Source: Calditrichia bacterium
GTDB taxonomy: Bacteria; Calditrichota; Calditrichia; RBG-13-44-9; J075
Assembly (NCBI GenBank): GCA_028284445.1
Contig: JANQRS010000039.1
Span: forward strand, 1-64,000
DNA length: 64,000 nt
Reading direction: 5' to 3'
In this document: piece by piece, positions 51,101 to 60,821 of the stretch
Position numbering within the stretch: position 1 is the first letter of the stretch
How the letters are laid out: every line of letters begins with the position of its first letter
Made by a program: the position numbers and the translations under genes
The notes under the pieces: generated by a model
What the model was told of the DNA's origin: nothing
What the model saw: the letters and a program-made list of their open reading frames with translations, nothing else
The model's database searches: none

Positions 51101-54100
51101 GATTCGCAGAATGTTCCTGTCGTTGACGAATGCGAAAATCAACCCGTTCTTTCAGGCCAATCCACTGGATTTTATCATAGCGGCCGCGCAATTCACGAAT
51201 GTCCTTCAAGCCGAGCCCGGCCAAAGCACGAATAATCTGCATTTGCATCATCAGGAAGGCGTTGATCATTTGACGGCTGTTCAGATCCACGTTACGAAGA
51301 TTCTGCATAATGAGGTTGCTGGTGGCGATACCACGTGAGCAGCCATCGTGACAGTTACGATTGCGGTCGCAGCCGATGGCCACCAATGGGGCGGTGCCCC
51401 AAATGACACCGTCTGCACCGAGGGCGATGGCCTTGATAACGTCTTCATAGGTGCGAATGCCGCCGCTGACGATGAACTTGACATGATTACGCAAGCCATC
51501 ACGAACCAGGCGATCATGAATGAGGGGAATGGCATATTCGATGTGCATTCCCATTTGGCCTTTGATGATATTGGGAGAGGCGCCGGTGCCGCCGCGGGGG
51601 CCATCCAGCCAGACTTCGATCTTCATACCGTATTTGCGGGCATATTCCGCAAGTTCATCGCTAAGCTGTAGCGTCGCCGATTCCACTTCGGCGACCTTGT
51701 GGCGCAGAACTTCGTTGGTGTTGTCCCGGGCAATTCGCGCCAGCCCGGCAGCAATAAATTCGATGTCGACGGACGGAGATACTTTAACGGATACCACCGC
51801 TTTCGGATTGATCATCCGCACCATGTCGATAAAGGACTTCACATCTTCAATTGAGTAGCAATTGTGAAATGGGAAGGGCGAAATGACACTGGTATACGAA
51901 AGATTAATTACCTCTTCGCTCAAACGTAATAGATTCTCAAATTCCAGCGGATCTAGCTGATTGTCGAGATTGAGTTCGTACGCTTTCTGCTGTAGCTTCC
52001 AGATCCATTCTTTTAGTTCCGGATAGATCTCCTGATCATCATGCGATTTGATAAAGGCATTTTTCGCCTCTTTAGCGACATCCTGCAGCGGATGTTTCTG
52101 CTGCTTTTCAATGGCTTCAATCCGCTCAATGAGTGCGCGGATACGTTCGCTATTTAGTTCTTCCAGGCCTTGGATGCCACGCAGGTAAGATACCAATTTG
52201 TTTACCTTACCGGCCAGGATATGGCCGCCAATGCCCATTTTTGCGCCCTGGCTATAGGCAATTACTACCCGGCGCGCCTTCTTAATGGTTTCCTTGGTGA
52301 CACCAAAGAGCCCGGTTTTTAGCTCTGTGGAGATATATGGCTCATCCGCTTCACCGATGACTTCATAATAAAGGAAGGGCTGTAGTTCCGGATAGCTATC
52401 AAGGATTTCATAAATGCCCCGGTGGTCAAGCCGATCGATATTGTTATCGTGAAGTATCTTCTTAATTTCTTTACAGGTGTAGTACCGGTCGTGCTCAAAG
52501 AACCCCTTGATGATCTGCATTTGGGGATCATCAAAGAAAATCGGTTCGCCTTTCCGATTGAGGAAGAAGCTGGTGGGGTAGCCACCTTCACCGGTATCAT
52601 ATTGGATGCCTAATTCGCGCGAGGCGATCACGTGAGAGCGCCAGGTATCGAGTCCAATGGACCCCACTGATTTACCGCCGAACATCCAGGGAGCGCTGAG
52701 AACCAGGTCTTTATCAAGCGGCAGTGCGGTGCTGATACCGGCCAGATCTTTGTCCGGGATGTTGTCCGGATCCCGTTGGTAGAGAATCTTCATCACGTCA
52801 AAGCCATCCCCTAATAAACCGGTTGCTTTTACATTCTTCAAATACGCCATTTCCGGGTCGCCGGCCGCCATACGGCCAACGGTGCGAATCAGATCGCCCG
52901 GCCAAACGTGGTCGCGCTGATAAACTGTTTGATTGATTTCACCCAATTCATAGAAATGATGTGGCGAGCGCAGCGGCTGCAGACGCGATTTCAAGTCTGC
53001 ATATTCCGGCGAGGCTTTCTCCGGCAGCGGCTCGCTATTCATTAATTCGGCATTGAGCTGCTCGTTGTCGGAAACTTTCTTGCCGGCTTCAAAAATGTTT
53101 TTTTGAATGCGTTCTTCCAACTCGTAGAAATCGATCAACCGTCCTTCTTCACCGACGGTCTTTTTTATGTCCTTGAAACCGGAAGCTCCAAGCACTTCCA
53201 GGATTTGCACCTTGCGTGATTCCATTTGGTTGATCAGGCGCTCCACCGCCCAATCCACATCCATATTGATCAGCTTCTCTGTTGTGGTTTTACCTTCCTT
53301 AGTTGCCTGATATGCATAGGGATCGAGCGCCAGCAAAGCGGCAAAGTCCAGCAAGGTTGCCTCGGCGCCGCGCTGGACAGTTTTTTGACTGTCGGAGGCG
53401 ATACGAATGCCGCCGGATGCGACCAGTGAAACCGCATGACGCCGGCCGCTGTTAATGAGATAATGGTGAATGGTGCGTACAGCTTCTGAAGTGACGAAGT
53501 ATTGGTCTTTGTTGCGCAAGCCGTGAATATGCAGCACTTCCACTTCCAGTTTCATGAATGCCTCAATGGTCGCCTTGAGTTCCGGTACCATTTCACCGGC
53601 CACAATGTCATATTCGGAAACCGCAATGAAGCCGCTGATGAGTGGTGAAGCATTGTGAAGAGAAACCGCTGATTCACGAATGAAGTTAATGGTCTGTGCC
53701 ATGTCGTTGTGCGGGGTAATTTCGAACATTGGCATTCGCCAAAGGTCCTCCAGCAACTCACGGCGCATATTTGGATTGATGCGCATATGGTCAAGCATTT
53801 CATGGTCAACACGTGGTACAACTACCGGTGGCAGGCGATCCATACCCCCTTCTTCCAGGAAGAAATCATAATGTTCAAGAATACGATTCAGCTTGATGAC
53901 CGCAAGCGTGTCCTGGGCGGCTGCAACTTTAATAAAGGCCAGCTCAGCTCGGCCGTTGCTGCGCAAACGAACGGAATTGAACAACATCGGCGACTTCAAT
54001 TTGATGCTGGGATGCGGGGGATTTTGCAAATTGCCTTCTTCATCGAATTTGCAGTAGCGATAGCGCCGGCCAATTTTAACGGAGAGTTCTTCATCGGGAT

Positions 54101-56840
54101 CACCCTCGTGCAGTCGGTTCTGCGCCGGGCCTACAATGTGGAAATGTGAAAAGCGTTCTGCGTCGAATCCGATGCCCATGTGACGATCGCCCTGGCCCAT
54201 GCCGGAAACCGGAATCTGCCCGGTTGATGCTTCTTTGTCGATTTCCATCAGGATGACATCGGTGACGTATACATCAGACATGTCCGTGAGCTGAGGGGAA
54301 CGCTGGATGGTCGTGGTATCGCGTAGGAAGCTTTTTTCGATTTCCCAATAGTGTTTTTCGTCCTTGTCAACCGCGTTATCGAGGAGTTCCTGGATGTGGT
54401 CGCGCTCCATTTGCACTGCCTTGTTTTGCGGACAGAAATTAATACAGGCATTACAGAGGGCGCAGTTCTCGTCGATCAACTCCGGCATCTCGCGGGGATT
54501 GCCCTGTCGCGCTCCGTAAATGCAGGCATTCTCGTGGGCACACATACCGCAGTTGATGCAGGTTTCCGGGTCGATAAAAAGCTCGGAATAGGCATATCCG
54601 CGTGGATAGTGAATTTCCAGTCCGTGCTGCAAGTGAGATTTGTCTTCTTTCTGTTCCGCGAGTGTATGATCAACATAGAGCGGGCTTTCTTTCATAACTT
54701 CCCACATACGGTCGACAAACCGGTCTTTTTCCTGTTTGTTTAAACCCAGTGCCGCCTTGAATTTGGGATCTTCTTCAACCAAATCAAACATATCGGTTAG
54801 GGGAATGTCAGTTGGGCAGACGCGCGTACAGTTATCGCAACGAGTACAGACGAGGAAACCCAGTGCTTCGATCTGATCGATCTGTTCCCCATTGGCAATA
54901 CGATTGGCGGTTTTGCGGCGAGTAATCGGCGTGGCCAGACCGGACATACCAAAAACGTCGCTTGTTGGACAAACATGTTCACAGCTGTCGCATTCGGCGC
55001 AGGCATCATTGATTTCCAAAAGCGGATGGCGCTGTGCGCGGAGTTCCGGTGGGACAACCGTTGGGAAAACAGCGGCATTGACTCGCCAGAGGGCGCGGCC
55101 GAGTGATAGCAGCGAGATACCGCTTCTCTTTTCACGCCCTTTGTAAAGAAGCCCGGTCATGAATCCGAGCAGGCTGCTGGAGCGCTGGAATAACCCCAGT
55201 GCCATTTTGCGGCCGTTCTTGTTGATGAACTTGCCCTGGTTGACAATATTGGCCGGATCAAATTTTTGTTTCAAATCGATAAGGGCGTCGATGTGCTGCT
55301 TGCCGCCATTTCGCGACAGTGCTTTCAGAAATGGTAAATTCCAGATACCGGTGCCGTACGGTTTGCCGCCAAGGTGCAGGGATGCTTCGGTCATAAAGGG
55401 CACCAGGCCGAGGTATATTTTATGGCGCCAGGTAGTGGTGTCGGCAAGGATGATCGATTGAATCAAAATCTCGCCATTCTGTAAAAAGTGTGCTTCCGTC
55501 TTCACTGGATTGCTGGTCCAGCCACTAATTGCAGAGCGGGTGAAGTCAATGTATTTGGAAAAAGCATCCAGCGGCAGAATGGTTTCGCTGACCAACATCG
55601 ACGGCCCTTTGGACTTCATCTCCACCGGCGCATAGCGATGTTCCCAGAATTTGTGGGCGAGCTCTGCTGACAAACGGCGAAAGGGGATATCCTGGTAGCG
55701 GCTGTCTTCATCCCTGGAATTAAAAAAGGCATGGCGCAAACTTTCTTCATAGTCTTCCTGGGTGTCAAACTCCATGACCACGATATTGGATAGCTCACGC
55801 ATTTTTTCTATGATCTCCAGGGCGCGGCGTTCGCGGCGGATGCGTAATTCATCTTCAGAGGACAGCGCTTTATCCAATTCTTTCTGATGCTTTTCCTTCT
55901 GCAGCTTGTAGGTCGTGTGGACGTACTGATTGTCGAAATAGAGGATGGAGGTCGGGGTCAATTTCCAGTTTTCGATATGTTCGATGAAATGCTGGACGTG
56001 TGAAGTCTCAGTAAACGAAAAAGCGTATGGCTTCGAGACAAAAGATTCCCGCTTCACTTTTAAGACCACGCCGGCGACAATACCAATCTGACCTTCACTG
56101 TCGAATACCCGATTAAAGAGTGGTGATTGTTGATCGAGAATTTCCCATTCCCCGTCCGGCTTTAGCAGGAATATTGCCTCAACGGAGTTTCGTACCGGGC
56201 CGTATTTATAGGCGCCAATACCTAACCCTCCCGTAACGACCCATCCGCAGATAGTGCCGGAGTTTGGATTGGTGATTTCCTGGCGCAGGGCAAGTTTCTG
56301 CTGGCGCAATTCTTTGCGCATATCCGCGAAGAGAACTCCTGGACCTACTGTCAGCAATGCCTGCTCGCTATCAATGTCATAGAAATTTAGATAGGATAAA
56401 TCCAGCACGATATCATTGTTGAGAGGAATTGAACCGCCAAATGGCCAACTGCCTGCTGCACGAATAGTGTATTTAATTTTCCACTCATGGGCATACTTTA
56501 CGAAGCGCTGCAGGTCTTCCAAAGAGCCGGGACGAACCACAAAGCGAGCTTTCAAATTAACCAGTGCATTCTTGATCGCGTTCGGCAAAACGGCAGTCCC
56601 GGCATCAGAAAAATAGATATCTTTCTGCACGGCTGACAGCGGGAAAATCGTTGTGGCGTCGCTTAGTTGTTCTCGCAGTTGCTCGTAGACGGCATCTCCG
56701 GCAAGCTCATCCCTTTGCGGCTTCGACTTCTGATATTGATCAAGCAGCAATTCAACTGCACTTTGTTGTGCCTTAACGCGCTTCAGGGCAGTGGCTGCTT
56801 TCAGGAAATTAAATTTGGCTGGAAAGCTTTTGTCGCTCAT
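48165..56840 (-). CDS. 2,891-residue fusion: FAD-linked oxidase, 4Fe-4S ferredoxin, glutamate synthase
   Basis: One uninterrupted frame. In order: an FAD-linked oxidase domain (residues ~75-540; FVVRPGSLEDL, IRAAGSWPFGG, TGGLGIGAYKYG); four 4Fe-4S motifs (CAECDSCEHVCP ~610, CTRCDNCTRVCP ~665, CINCGMC ~760, CALCNACINFCP ~795); a GltB-central-like region (SLVASGGIRI, QILEVLGASGFKDI, ~850-1250); the FMN barrel (GAKMGIGGHI ~1541, GGTGASP ~1750, GADGVIWGTAPL ~1810) with a Cys-x5-Cys-x3-Cys 3Fe-4S-type cluster; a class II amidotransferase whose Cys1931 (NCGVAAI), Arg2248, Asn2273-Gly2274 and Asp2298 are all kept; and a GXGXG domain (~2700-2830). It probably converts glutamine and 2-oxoglutarate to glutamate. 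An FAD domain on this chain suggests an extra or alternative electron route. The internal cysteine implies cleavage or an internal start. The ATG at 56840 has AGGAT upstream. Confidence 0.85.
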   Translation of the reverse strand: MSDKSFPAKFNFLKAATALKRVKAQQSAVELLLDQYQKSKPQRDELAGDAVYEQLREQLSDATTIFPLSAVQKDIYFSDAGTAVLPNAIKNALVNLKARFVVRPGSLEDLQRFVKYAHEWKIKYTIRAAGSWPFGGSIPLNNDIVLDLSYLNFYDIDSEQALLTVGPGVLFADMRKELRQQKLALRQEITNPNSGTICGWVVTGGLGIGAYKYGPVRNSVEAIFLLKPDGEWEILDQQSPLFNRVFDSEGQIGIVAGVVLKVKRESFVSKPYAFSFTETSHVQHFIEHIENWKLTPTSILYFDNQYVHTTYKLQKEKHQKELDKALSSEDELRIRRERRALEIIEKMRELSNIVVMEFDTQEDYEESLRHAFFNSRDEDSRYQDIPFRRLSAELAHKFWEHRYAPVEMKSKGPSMLVSETILPLDAFSKYIDFTRSAISGWTSNPVKTEAHFLQNGEILIQSIILADTTTWRHKIYLGLVPFMTEASLHLGGKPYGTGIWNLPFLKALSRNGGKQHIDALIDLKQKFDPANIVNQGKFINKNGRKMALGLFQRSSSLLGFMTGLLYKGREKRSGISLLSLGRALWRVNAAVFPTVVPPELRAQRHPLLEINDACAECDSCEHVCPTSDVFGMSGLATPITRRKTANRIANGEQIDQIEALGFLVCTRCDNCTRVCPTDIPLTDMFDLVEEDPKFKAALGLNKQEKDRFVDRMWEVMKESPLYVDHTLAEQKEDKSHLQHGLEIHYPRGYAYSELFIDPETCINCGMCAHENACIYGARQGNPREMPELIDENCALCNACINFCPQNKAVQMERDHIQELLDNAVDKDEKHYWEIEKSFLRDTTTIQRSPQLTDMSDVYVTDVILMEIDKEASTGQIPVSGMGQGDRHMGIGFDAERFSHFHIVGPAQNRLHEGDPDEELSVKIGRRYRYCKFDEEGNLQNPPHPSIKLKSPMLFNSVRLRSNGRAELAFIKVAAAQDTLAVIKLNRILEHYDFFLEEGGMDRLPPVVVPRVDHEMLDHMRINPNMRRELLEDLWRMPMFEITPHNDMAQTINFIRESAVSLHNASPLISGFIAVSEYDIVAGEMVPELKATIEAFMKLEVEVLHIHGLRNKDQYFVTSEAVRTIHHYLINSGRRHAVSLVASGGIRIASDSQKTVQRGAEATLLDFAALLALDPYAYQATKEGKTTTEKLINMDVDWAVERLINQMESRKVQILEVLGASGFKDIKKTVGEEGRLIDFYELEERIQKNIFEAGKKVSDNEQLNAELMNSEPLPEKASPEYADLKSRLQPLRSPHHFYELGEINQTVYQRDHVWPGDLIRTVGRMAAGDPEMAYLKNVKATGLLGDGFDVMKILYQRDPDNIPDKDLAGISTALPLDKDLVLSAPWMFGGKSVGSIGLDTWRSHVIASRELGIQYDTGEGGYPTSFFLNRKGEPIFFDDPQMQIIKGFFEHDRYYTCKEIKKILHDNNIDRLDHRGIYEILDSYPELQPFLYYEVIGEADEPYISTELKTGLFGVTKETIKKARRVVIAYSQGAKMGIGGHILAGKVNKLVSYLRGIQGLEELNSERIRALIERIEAIEKQQKHPLQDVAKEAKNAFIKSHDDQEIYPELKEWIWKLQQKAYELNLDNQLDPLEFENLLRLSEEVINLSYTSVISPFPFHNCYSIEDVKSFIDMVRMINPKAVVSVKVSPSVDIEFIAAGLARIARDNTNEVLRHKVAEVESATLQLSDELAEYARKYGMKIEVWLDGPRGGTGASPNIIKGQMGMHIEYAIPLIHDRLVRDGLRNHVKFIVSGGIRTYEDVIKAIALGADGVIWGTAPLVAIGCDRNRNCHDGCSRGIATSNLIMQNLRNVDLNSRQMINAFLMMQMQIIRALAGLGLKDIRELRGRYDKIQWIGLKERVDFRIRQRQEHSANREAIIAQEPAHQTGQTNCGVAAIIGTHNVPSYVLDEALAAMKNRGMDGVGVGKTLCFPDYPHHYAFRVMVKGRLQVDFEKELRSDEFKAGDEAELRKLSRAKTLEYRYALAEKIRKIYLEPYFDFSGETDARKIRESYKMNDGVERDYREFGNPNTDPGDIFRYFVRAKESVLTDFIENQILVSPRYEYIREWYPNVTLDNYSINMHFMQKTEDLFVFDLANRLTQSLYVWDPEDSDWQDFVKGNAAFDEYRSILAEADPLAENNLESYAESYLYLMRNFAEQFPQGRFGNKWHGRSHKVAAVMSCGQNFAVWKTAGREIPWETPASPNNIIHVRLATGSVVEQMNAHPFCKINTALTHNGETTNYETLKQRVEQFGLPTLATTDTEVASLKFHLLADELEYPVWALFESFSPTTGDDLALVPEEMREQLEEVQRVEFTSSPDGPYQYLCLRHLPNRYLTERVDLKDPADLRPGTTAIYYDIKDGKKTAFSIISSEEQAARKMLELLDADGIIDGAEPDHVLVSNGMINRFEYNSKGEITNFTLIDRYGKDIDINPGGEHYSYRRNDLVIPENSADVLKAMQAEQARLNHFIREQLPQWDFHTYRWALTHVINNYLEGRQDFPKARLHSAEDVIDFLTWFIDYLRTMETGNKAISSLIDITRSLLYHFLDIIARKESERWVKLAFGFENIPTPKDAAQQKLLIDATGFEPEGIDANLCLSALLRDAYDLGWRNFVLYRVSGQRLISTAVMGSGDTDDVTVDVYGIPGEYFGAFMQGGTVRTHSNSQNFTAMGIHHGHLHVFGNAGKVCGYASKGGSIFILGDIVDRAWTNSVNDPRCQPLEISILGSASKYAGESLMGGDFFFGGLYFDETGQLRVQDRPYRGTKMMGGASRGNMLFFDPNNRLDPHQYVHGKLGELDDDTWAYWKERVEKTLELAGVEIRRKDGRSSFIADGIDYEIEPGMFKLMLPKGGLKGYESH

Positions 56841-57286
56841 TGGGCAGATCCTGTGATTAGTCGTACAGTGGCAGTAAGTTGCGAAAGAATGTAATGGGCG
56901 GCGTTGAAAGAATGCCTTGAAAAAGGCACTAATTTAGGCAATAAAAATCCAATTTGGCAAACTCTCAAAAAAAGAAATTGTCAATGCAATTCGGGCTTCA
57001 TCTCCTGATAAATGACCAGCTTTGTATCTGCGCCGTCTTTCGCGTAGGGCAACCCCGTTCGCTATATTCGGCAGGTATCGCAGGCATGCTTAATTTACTT
57101 GCTTAATGCAATTGTAACATATGAGAGGCTTTGTTTTTTAATCTGTTCTTTGTAACATTTTAACGGAAATTTAAGTATGGTGAATGCGAGGATTCATACC
57201 GCTAATTTCAATCCCTAAAATGGAACTTGTTAGGTTCTAGCAGGAAGCTTCTCTTTTATCTCTCACTACAGGAAAGGATTTTGCCT
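56841..57286. promoter_or_regulatory. Divergent promoter region between giant synthase and TonB receptor
   Basis: The 446-base gap is A/T-rich and non-coding; a frame from 57227 adds 20 residues to the TonB gene but lacks a ribosome site. A small 6-bp-stem hairpin TGCCTT-GAAA-AAGGCA sits at 56923-56938. Promoter elements for both genes are expected here; I could not fix them. Confidence 0.45.
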
Positions 57287-60200
57287 ATGAAACTGGAGAC
57301 AGTGATCATTCGGCTATCCGCAAAAGTGTTGATGGGTGCAATGTTGACGTTGCTGTTAAGCAGTGGTATGCTGGCACAAGGTGTGACGACTTCCTCTATG
57401 AGTGGGGTGGTCACCGATGATGCCGGTAGCCCATTGGTTGGCGCAAATGTTGTTGCAGTGCATGAGCCAAGCGGAACGCGTTATGGAGCATCAAGTCGCG
57501 CAAACGGTCTCTTCAATATTCGCAATATGCGTATTGGTGGACCTTATGTTGTAACGGTTTCTTATGTAGGGTATCAAGAAAAGGTCGAGGAAGATGTCTT
57601 TTTGCGCCTCGGTCAGGATTTTGATGTCGATTTCATGCTTAGCCAGGACGTTATTGCCGGTGAAGAAGTAACCGTCATCGGAGAAATCGACGACGTGATG
57701 AACAGCAGCCGCACCGGCGCTGCCACCTACGTCAACAAGGAGAAGGTCGAGCAGTTGCCGACGATTCGTCGTTCGACTCGCGATCTGACTCGTCTGGATC
57801 CGCGTAGCGATGGCAATTACAGCTTTGGCGGTAAGAACTGGTTGTACAACAACATCTCCCTGGACGGTTCCTATTTTAACAATCCCTTTGGTCTGGATGA
57901 TCCTTCACCGGGTGGCCAGTCCGGTTCCGAGCCGATTCCGTATGAAGCGGTTGAGCAGGTTCAGGTGTCCATTGCCCCCTTCGATGTTCGTCAGGGCGGG
58001 TTTACCGGTGCAGGTGTCAATACTGTAACCAAGAGTGGTACCAACAATTGGACAGCATCGGCTTACAGCTTTACTCGCAACGAAAGTCTTTTGGGCAATA
58101 CGGTTGCCGGTCAGGATGTGGTTGCCAATCCCGATTTGGCATTTAACCAGTCCGGTTTTTCTTTAAGTGGTCCGCTTGTTCGTGATCGCGTATTCTTTTT
58201 CGTCAATGCGGAACTGGAACGCCGTGATGATCCGGGCAGCAACTTCGTCGCCAGTTCCGGCGGCTCCTCCGATTTTGGGGTGTCCCGCGTGGATGCTGCA
58301 ACTCTGCAGGATATCAGGAACCGCATGATCAGCATATATGGTTACGACCCGGGGCCGTTTGCAGACTATATTCACGAAACAAACAACAACAAGTTGCTGG
58401 CAAAACTTGATGTGAATCTTAACGATGCCAACAAGTTCAGTGTCCGCTATAGCTACCTGGATGCTTTTCGTGAGCAAGGGCCACATCCCTTTGCTATCAG
58501 CTATCGGAACACCGGACGTGGACCAAACCCCAGTAGTTTGCCCTTTCAAAAATCCGGTTATCGCATCAATAACGAGTTGAACTCGATCGCCGCTGAATTA
58601 AATACCAATACCAATACCTTCTCAAATCGCTTTTTCATCAGTTACAACCGCTTCCGCGATTTCCGCGAACCGTTCAGCGAAGACTTCCCGACGATTGAGA
58701 TCGGACAAGACGGTGTTCAATATACAACACTCGGCCATGAGCCATTCTCGATCCATAATATACTGGATCAGGATGTCTGGCAGTTTACCAACAACTTTAG
58801 TTACTACAGCGGTAATCATGTTTATACAGCCGGTGTAACCTTTGAACATTTCGGATTTTTTAATTCTTTTAATCTCTTCAGGCATGGTTTCTTCATCGGC
58901 CAATCTACCTATGATTCAGTGGCCGATTTTTTTGAAGCAATTGATCCGGAAGATCCTACCGCGGATCCAGTGGATTTTCGCGGAATGATCACCCCTTCTA
59001 CTGCGCCCTTCAAAGGAGAAAATATTGATGTTGGTCAGCTATCTTTATACGTCCAGGATGAAGTTGCCATCAATAGCCAACTGGATGTTACCTATGGTCT
59101 TCGTATGGATGTCCCGATGTACTTTACCGATCCGGTGGACAATCCCTTCTCGCGCAGTCTGATTGCATTGGATGCAGACGACAACGAAGAAGTTGTTGAC
59201 CAGAGCGAACTACCGGGCGCCACACCGCTTCTCTCTCCGAGAATTGGTTTCAACTATGATGTAGGCGGAGACCGTTCCATGCAACTGCGTGGTGGAACCG
59301 GTATTTTTACCGGCAAGATTCCCTTTGTATGGGCTGGTAATGTCATTTCCAACCCGGGAGCAAACCCGAACTTATATGAGCCGTTCTTTAATCCGGATGT
59401 TGAGCAGATTGCAACATCGGATGACGCCATTTTGCAGCAGACTTTTGATCTGAATGCAGTGGATCCGGACTTTAAGTGGCCCCAGGTTTGGACCACCAAC
59501 TTCGCAGTAGATCAGGATTTCGGCAGCGGACTTTTGGGTACCGTAGAGTTCGTTTATGGTAAGGATATCAATGCGATTATCATGCGGAATGCCGACCTGA
59601 GAACGCCGGTCCGTCGCCTGGCGGATGGACGGGATTTCTTCTCTGACGAAAACGGGCCGGAGTTGAATCCGGATGGTGCCGGCATTTACGTTTTGGATAA
59701 TACCGATGACGGATATAACTGGAGCTTAACTGCTCAGCTTCGCAAGCGTTTTGCCAATGGCCTTGCTGCAGATTTGGCATATACACGCATGGAAGCAAAG
59801 AGTCAGTTGCGTTCTACGGAGATTGCCAGCGTTCTATTTCAAAGTAACCCGGTGCAGAGTGATCCGAATCGGCCGCGCAGCAGTTTCTCGGAATTTGGTC
59901 AGCGCCATCGCTTTGTTGGCACCAGCACCTATAGCCATCGCTGGACACCGAATCTGGAAACTCACTTCGGACTGTTTTTCGAGGTTGCTGAAGGGAATCG
60001 CCACATTGCATCCGGCGGTAACCGTTACTCCTTCATTTATGCCGGTGACGTAAACGGTGACGGTAACCCGGGAAATGACCTGATCTACATTCCGACAGAT
60101 CAGAATGACATCATGCTGTCAGATCCGGGTGACTGGGCTGCTTTGAATGCATTCATCGAGCAGGATGACTACCTGAGCGAACATCGCGGCCAAATTGCCG

Positions 60201-60523
60201 AGCGCTTTGGCGCCGTGAATCCCTGGTATTCGAATATTGATTTTCGCATCTTGCAGGATTTTGCAATCAACATCGGCAGCCAGAAGCACACGATGCAGCT
60301 GAATTTTGATATTCTGAATGTCGCCAACCTGCTGAATGATGAGTGGGGTGTTCGTAAGCTGGCAAATCCGGCTGCTTTGTCACCGCTGACATTGGACCGT
60401 TTCGATGAGTCGACCGGCGAACCGGTTTTTGACTTCACCGGACCATCTGAAACCTATATCGATGATCCGAGCATTATTTCCCGCTGGCAAATGCAGGTGG
60501 GCTTGCGCTATTTCTTTCAGTAA
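57287..60523 (+). CDS. Oar-like TonB-dependent outer-membrane receptor
   Basis: The 1,078-residue product has a signal peptide (to LAQGV). A carboxypeptidase-regulatory-like domain (SMSGVVTDDAGSPLVGANVV, residues ~37-120) precedes the plug (VNKEKVEQLPTIRRSTRDL, GGKNWLYNNISLDGSYFNNPFG, then AVEQVQVSIAPFDVRQGGFTGAG). The long barrel ends with the strand IISRWQMQVGLRYFFQ and a terminal aromatic residue. Oar-type receptors are large TonB proteins often used for peptide or protein import or surface functions in FCB bacteria and Myxococcus. No partner is next to it. The start at 57287 follows AAAGGA at eight bases. A strong terminator follows. Confidence 0.9.
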   Translation: MKLETVIIRLSAKVLMGAMLTLLLSSGMLAQGVTTSSMSGVVTDDAGSPLVGANVVAVHEPSGTRYGASSRANGLFNIRNMRIGGPYVVTVSYVGYQEKVEEDVFLRLGQDFDVDFMLSQDVIAGEEVTVIGEIDDVMNSSRTGAATYVNKEKVEQLPTIRRSTRDLTRLDPRSDGNYSFGGKNWLYNNISLDGSYFNNPFGLDDPSPGGQSGSEPIPYEAVEQVQVSIAPFDVRQGGFTGAGVNTVTKSGTNNWTASAYSFTRNESLLGNTVAGQDVVANPDLAFNQSGFSLSGPLVRDRVFFFVNAELERRDDPGSNFVASSGGSSDFGVSRVDAATLQDIRNRMISIYGYDPGPFADYIHETNNNKLLAKLDVNLNDANKFSVRYSYLDAFREQGPHPFAISYRNTGRGPNPSSLPFQKSGYRINNELNSIAAELNTNTNTFSNRFFISYNRFRDFREPFSEDFPTIEIGQDGVQYTTLGHEPFSIHNILDQDVWQFTNNFSYYSGNHVYTAGVTFEHFGFFNSFNLFRHGFFIGQSTYDSVADFFEAIDPEDPTADPVDFRGMITPSTAPFKGENIDVGQLSLYVQDEVAINSQLDVTYGLRMDVPMYFTDPVDNPFSRSLIALDADDNEEVVDQSELPGATPLLSPRIGFNYDVGGDRSMQLRGGTGIFTGKIPFVWAGNVISNPGANPNLYEPFFNPDVEQIATSDDAILQQTFDLNAVDPDFKWPQVWTTNFAVDQDFGSGLLGTVEFVYGKDINAIIMRNADLRTPVRRLADGRDFFSDENGPELNPDGAGIYVLDNTDDGYNWSLTAQLRKRFANGLAADLAYTRMEAKSQLRSTEIASVLFQSNPVQSDPNRPRSSFSEFGQRHRFVGTSTYSHRWTPNLETHFGLFFEVAEGNRHIASGGNRYSFIYAGDVNGDGNPGNDLIYIPTDQNDIMLSDPGDWAALNAFIEQDDYLSEHRGQIAERFGAVNPWYSNIDFRILQDFAINIGSQKHTMQLNFDILNVANLLNDEWGVRKLANPAALSPLTLDRFDESTGEPVFDFTGPSETYIDDPSIISRWQMQVGLRYFFQ

Positions 60524-60555
60524 ATAAGAGAAGATCTTAGCATTTTGTATTATTG

Positions 60556-60583
60556 AAAGGGCGGCCATTGGCCGCCCTTTTTT
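60556..60583 (+). terminator. Rho-independent terminator
   Basis: The perfect 11-bp arms AAAGGGCGGCC and GGCCGCCCTTT with an ATT loop are followed by TTTAT, 33 bases after the Oar-like gene. It is the best canonical terminator of the window. Confidence 0.92.
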
Positions 60584-60706
60584 ATCATAAAGCGCAAATT
60601 CCAACAAGAGAAATTGCAAATCATCAGAACCACAGAAAGTCTGGTAATTGAAGACCTTGGATGCCAAACAGAACTGCAGAGCACTACTTGTTCAGTATCG
60701 CTGGTT

Positions 60707-60744
60707 TTGGAATTTTTCCTGTTGGAATTTTTCCTGTTGGAATT
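60707..60744. repeat. 15-bp tandem repeat, 2.5 copies
   Basis: TTGGAATTTTTCCTG occurs twice in tandem and once in part, in the 240-base gap before the Nudix gene. A 64-codon frame over it has a repetitive FFLLEF product and no good ribosome site, so it is not called a gene. Confidence 0.8.
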
Positions 60745-60821
60745 TGGAACTTATACTCTGGAAGTTAAGGGATGCCATCCTTTAGAGGAATGCCATCTGA
60801 CTAAATAACACGAGGAATATC

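Noticed and set aside
50058..51338. 426-codon open frame on the plus strand inside the giant synthase gene
   Set aside because: It lies wholly opposite the conserved FMN and amidotransferase parts of the minus-strand gene, has no ribosome site and its product has no recognisable domain. It is a shadow of codon bias.
56841..57286. A small RNA or riboswitch in the gap between the giant synthase and the Oar-like gene
   Set aside because: Only a six-base stem is visible; there is no recognisable riboswitch core.
60614..60808. 64-codon frame between the Oar-like and Nudix genes
   Set aside because: The product is built on a 15-bp tandem repeat, there is no good ribosome site, and the frame crosses low-complexity sequence.
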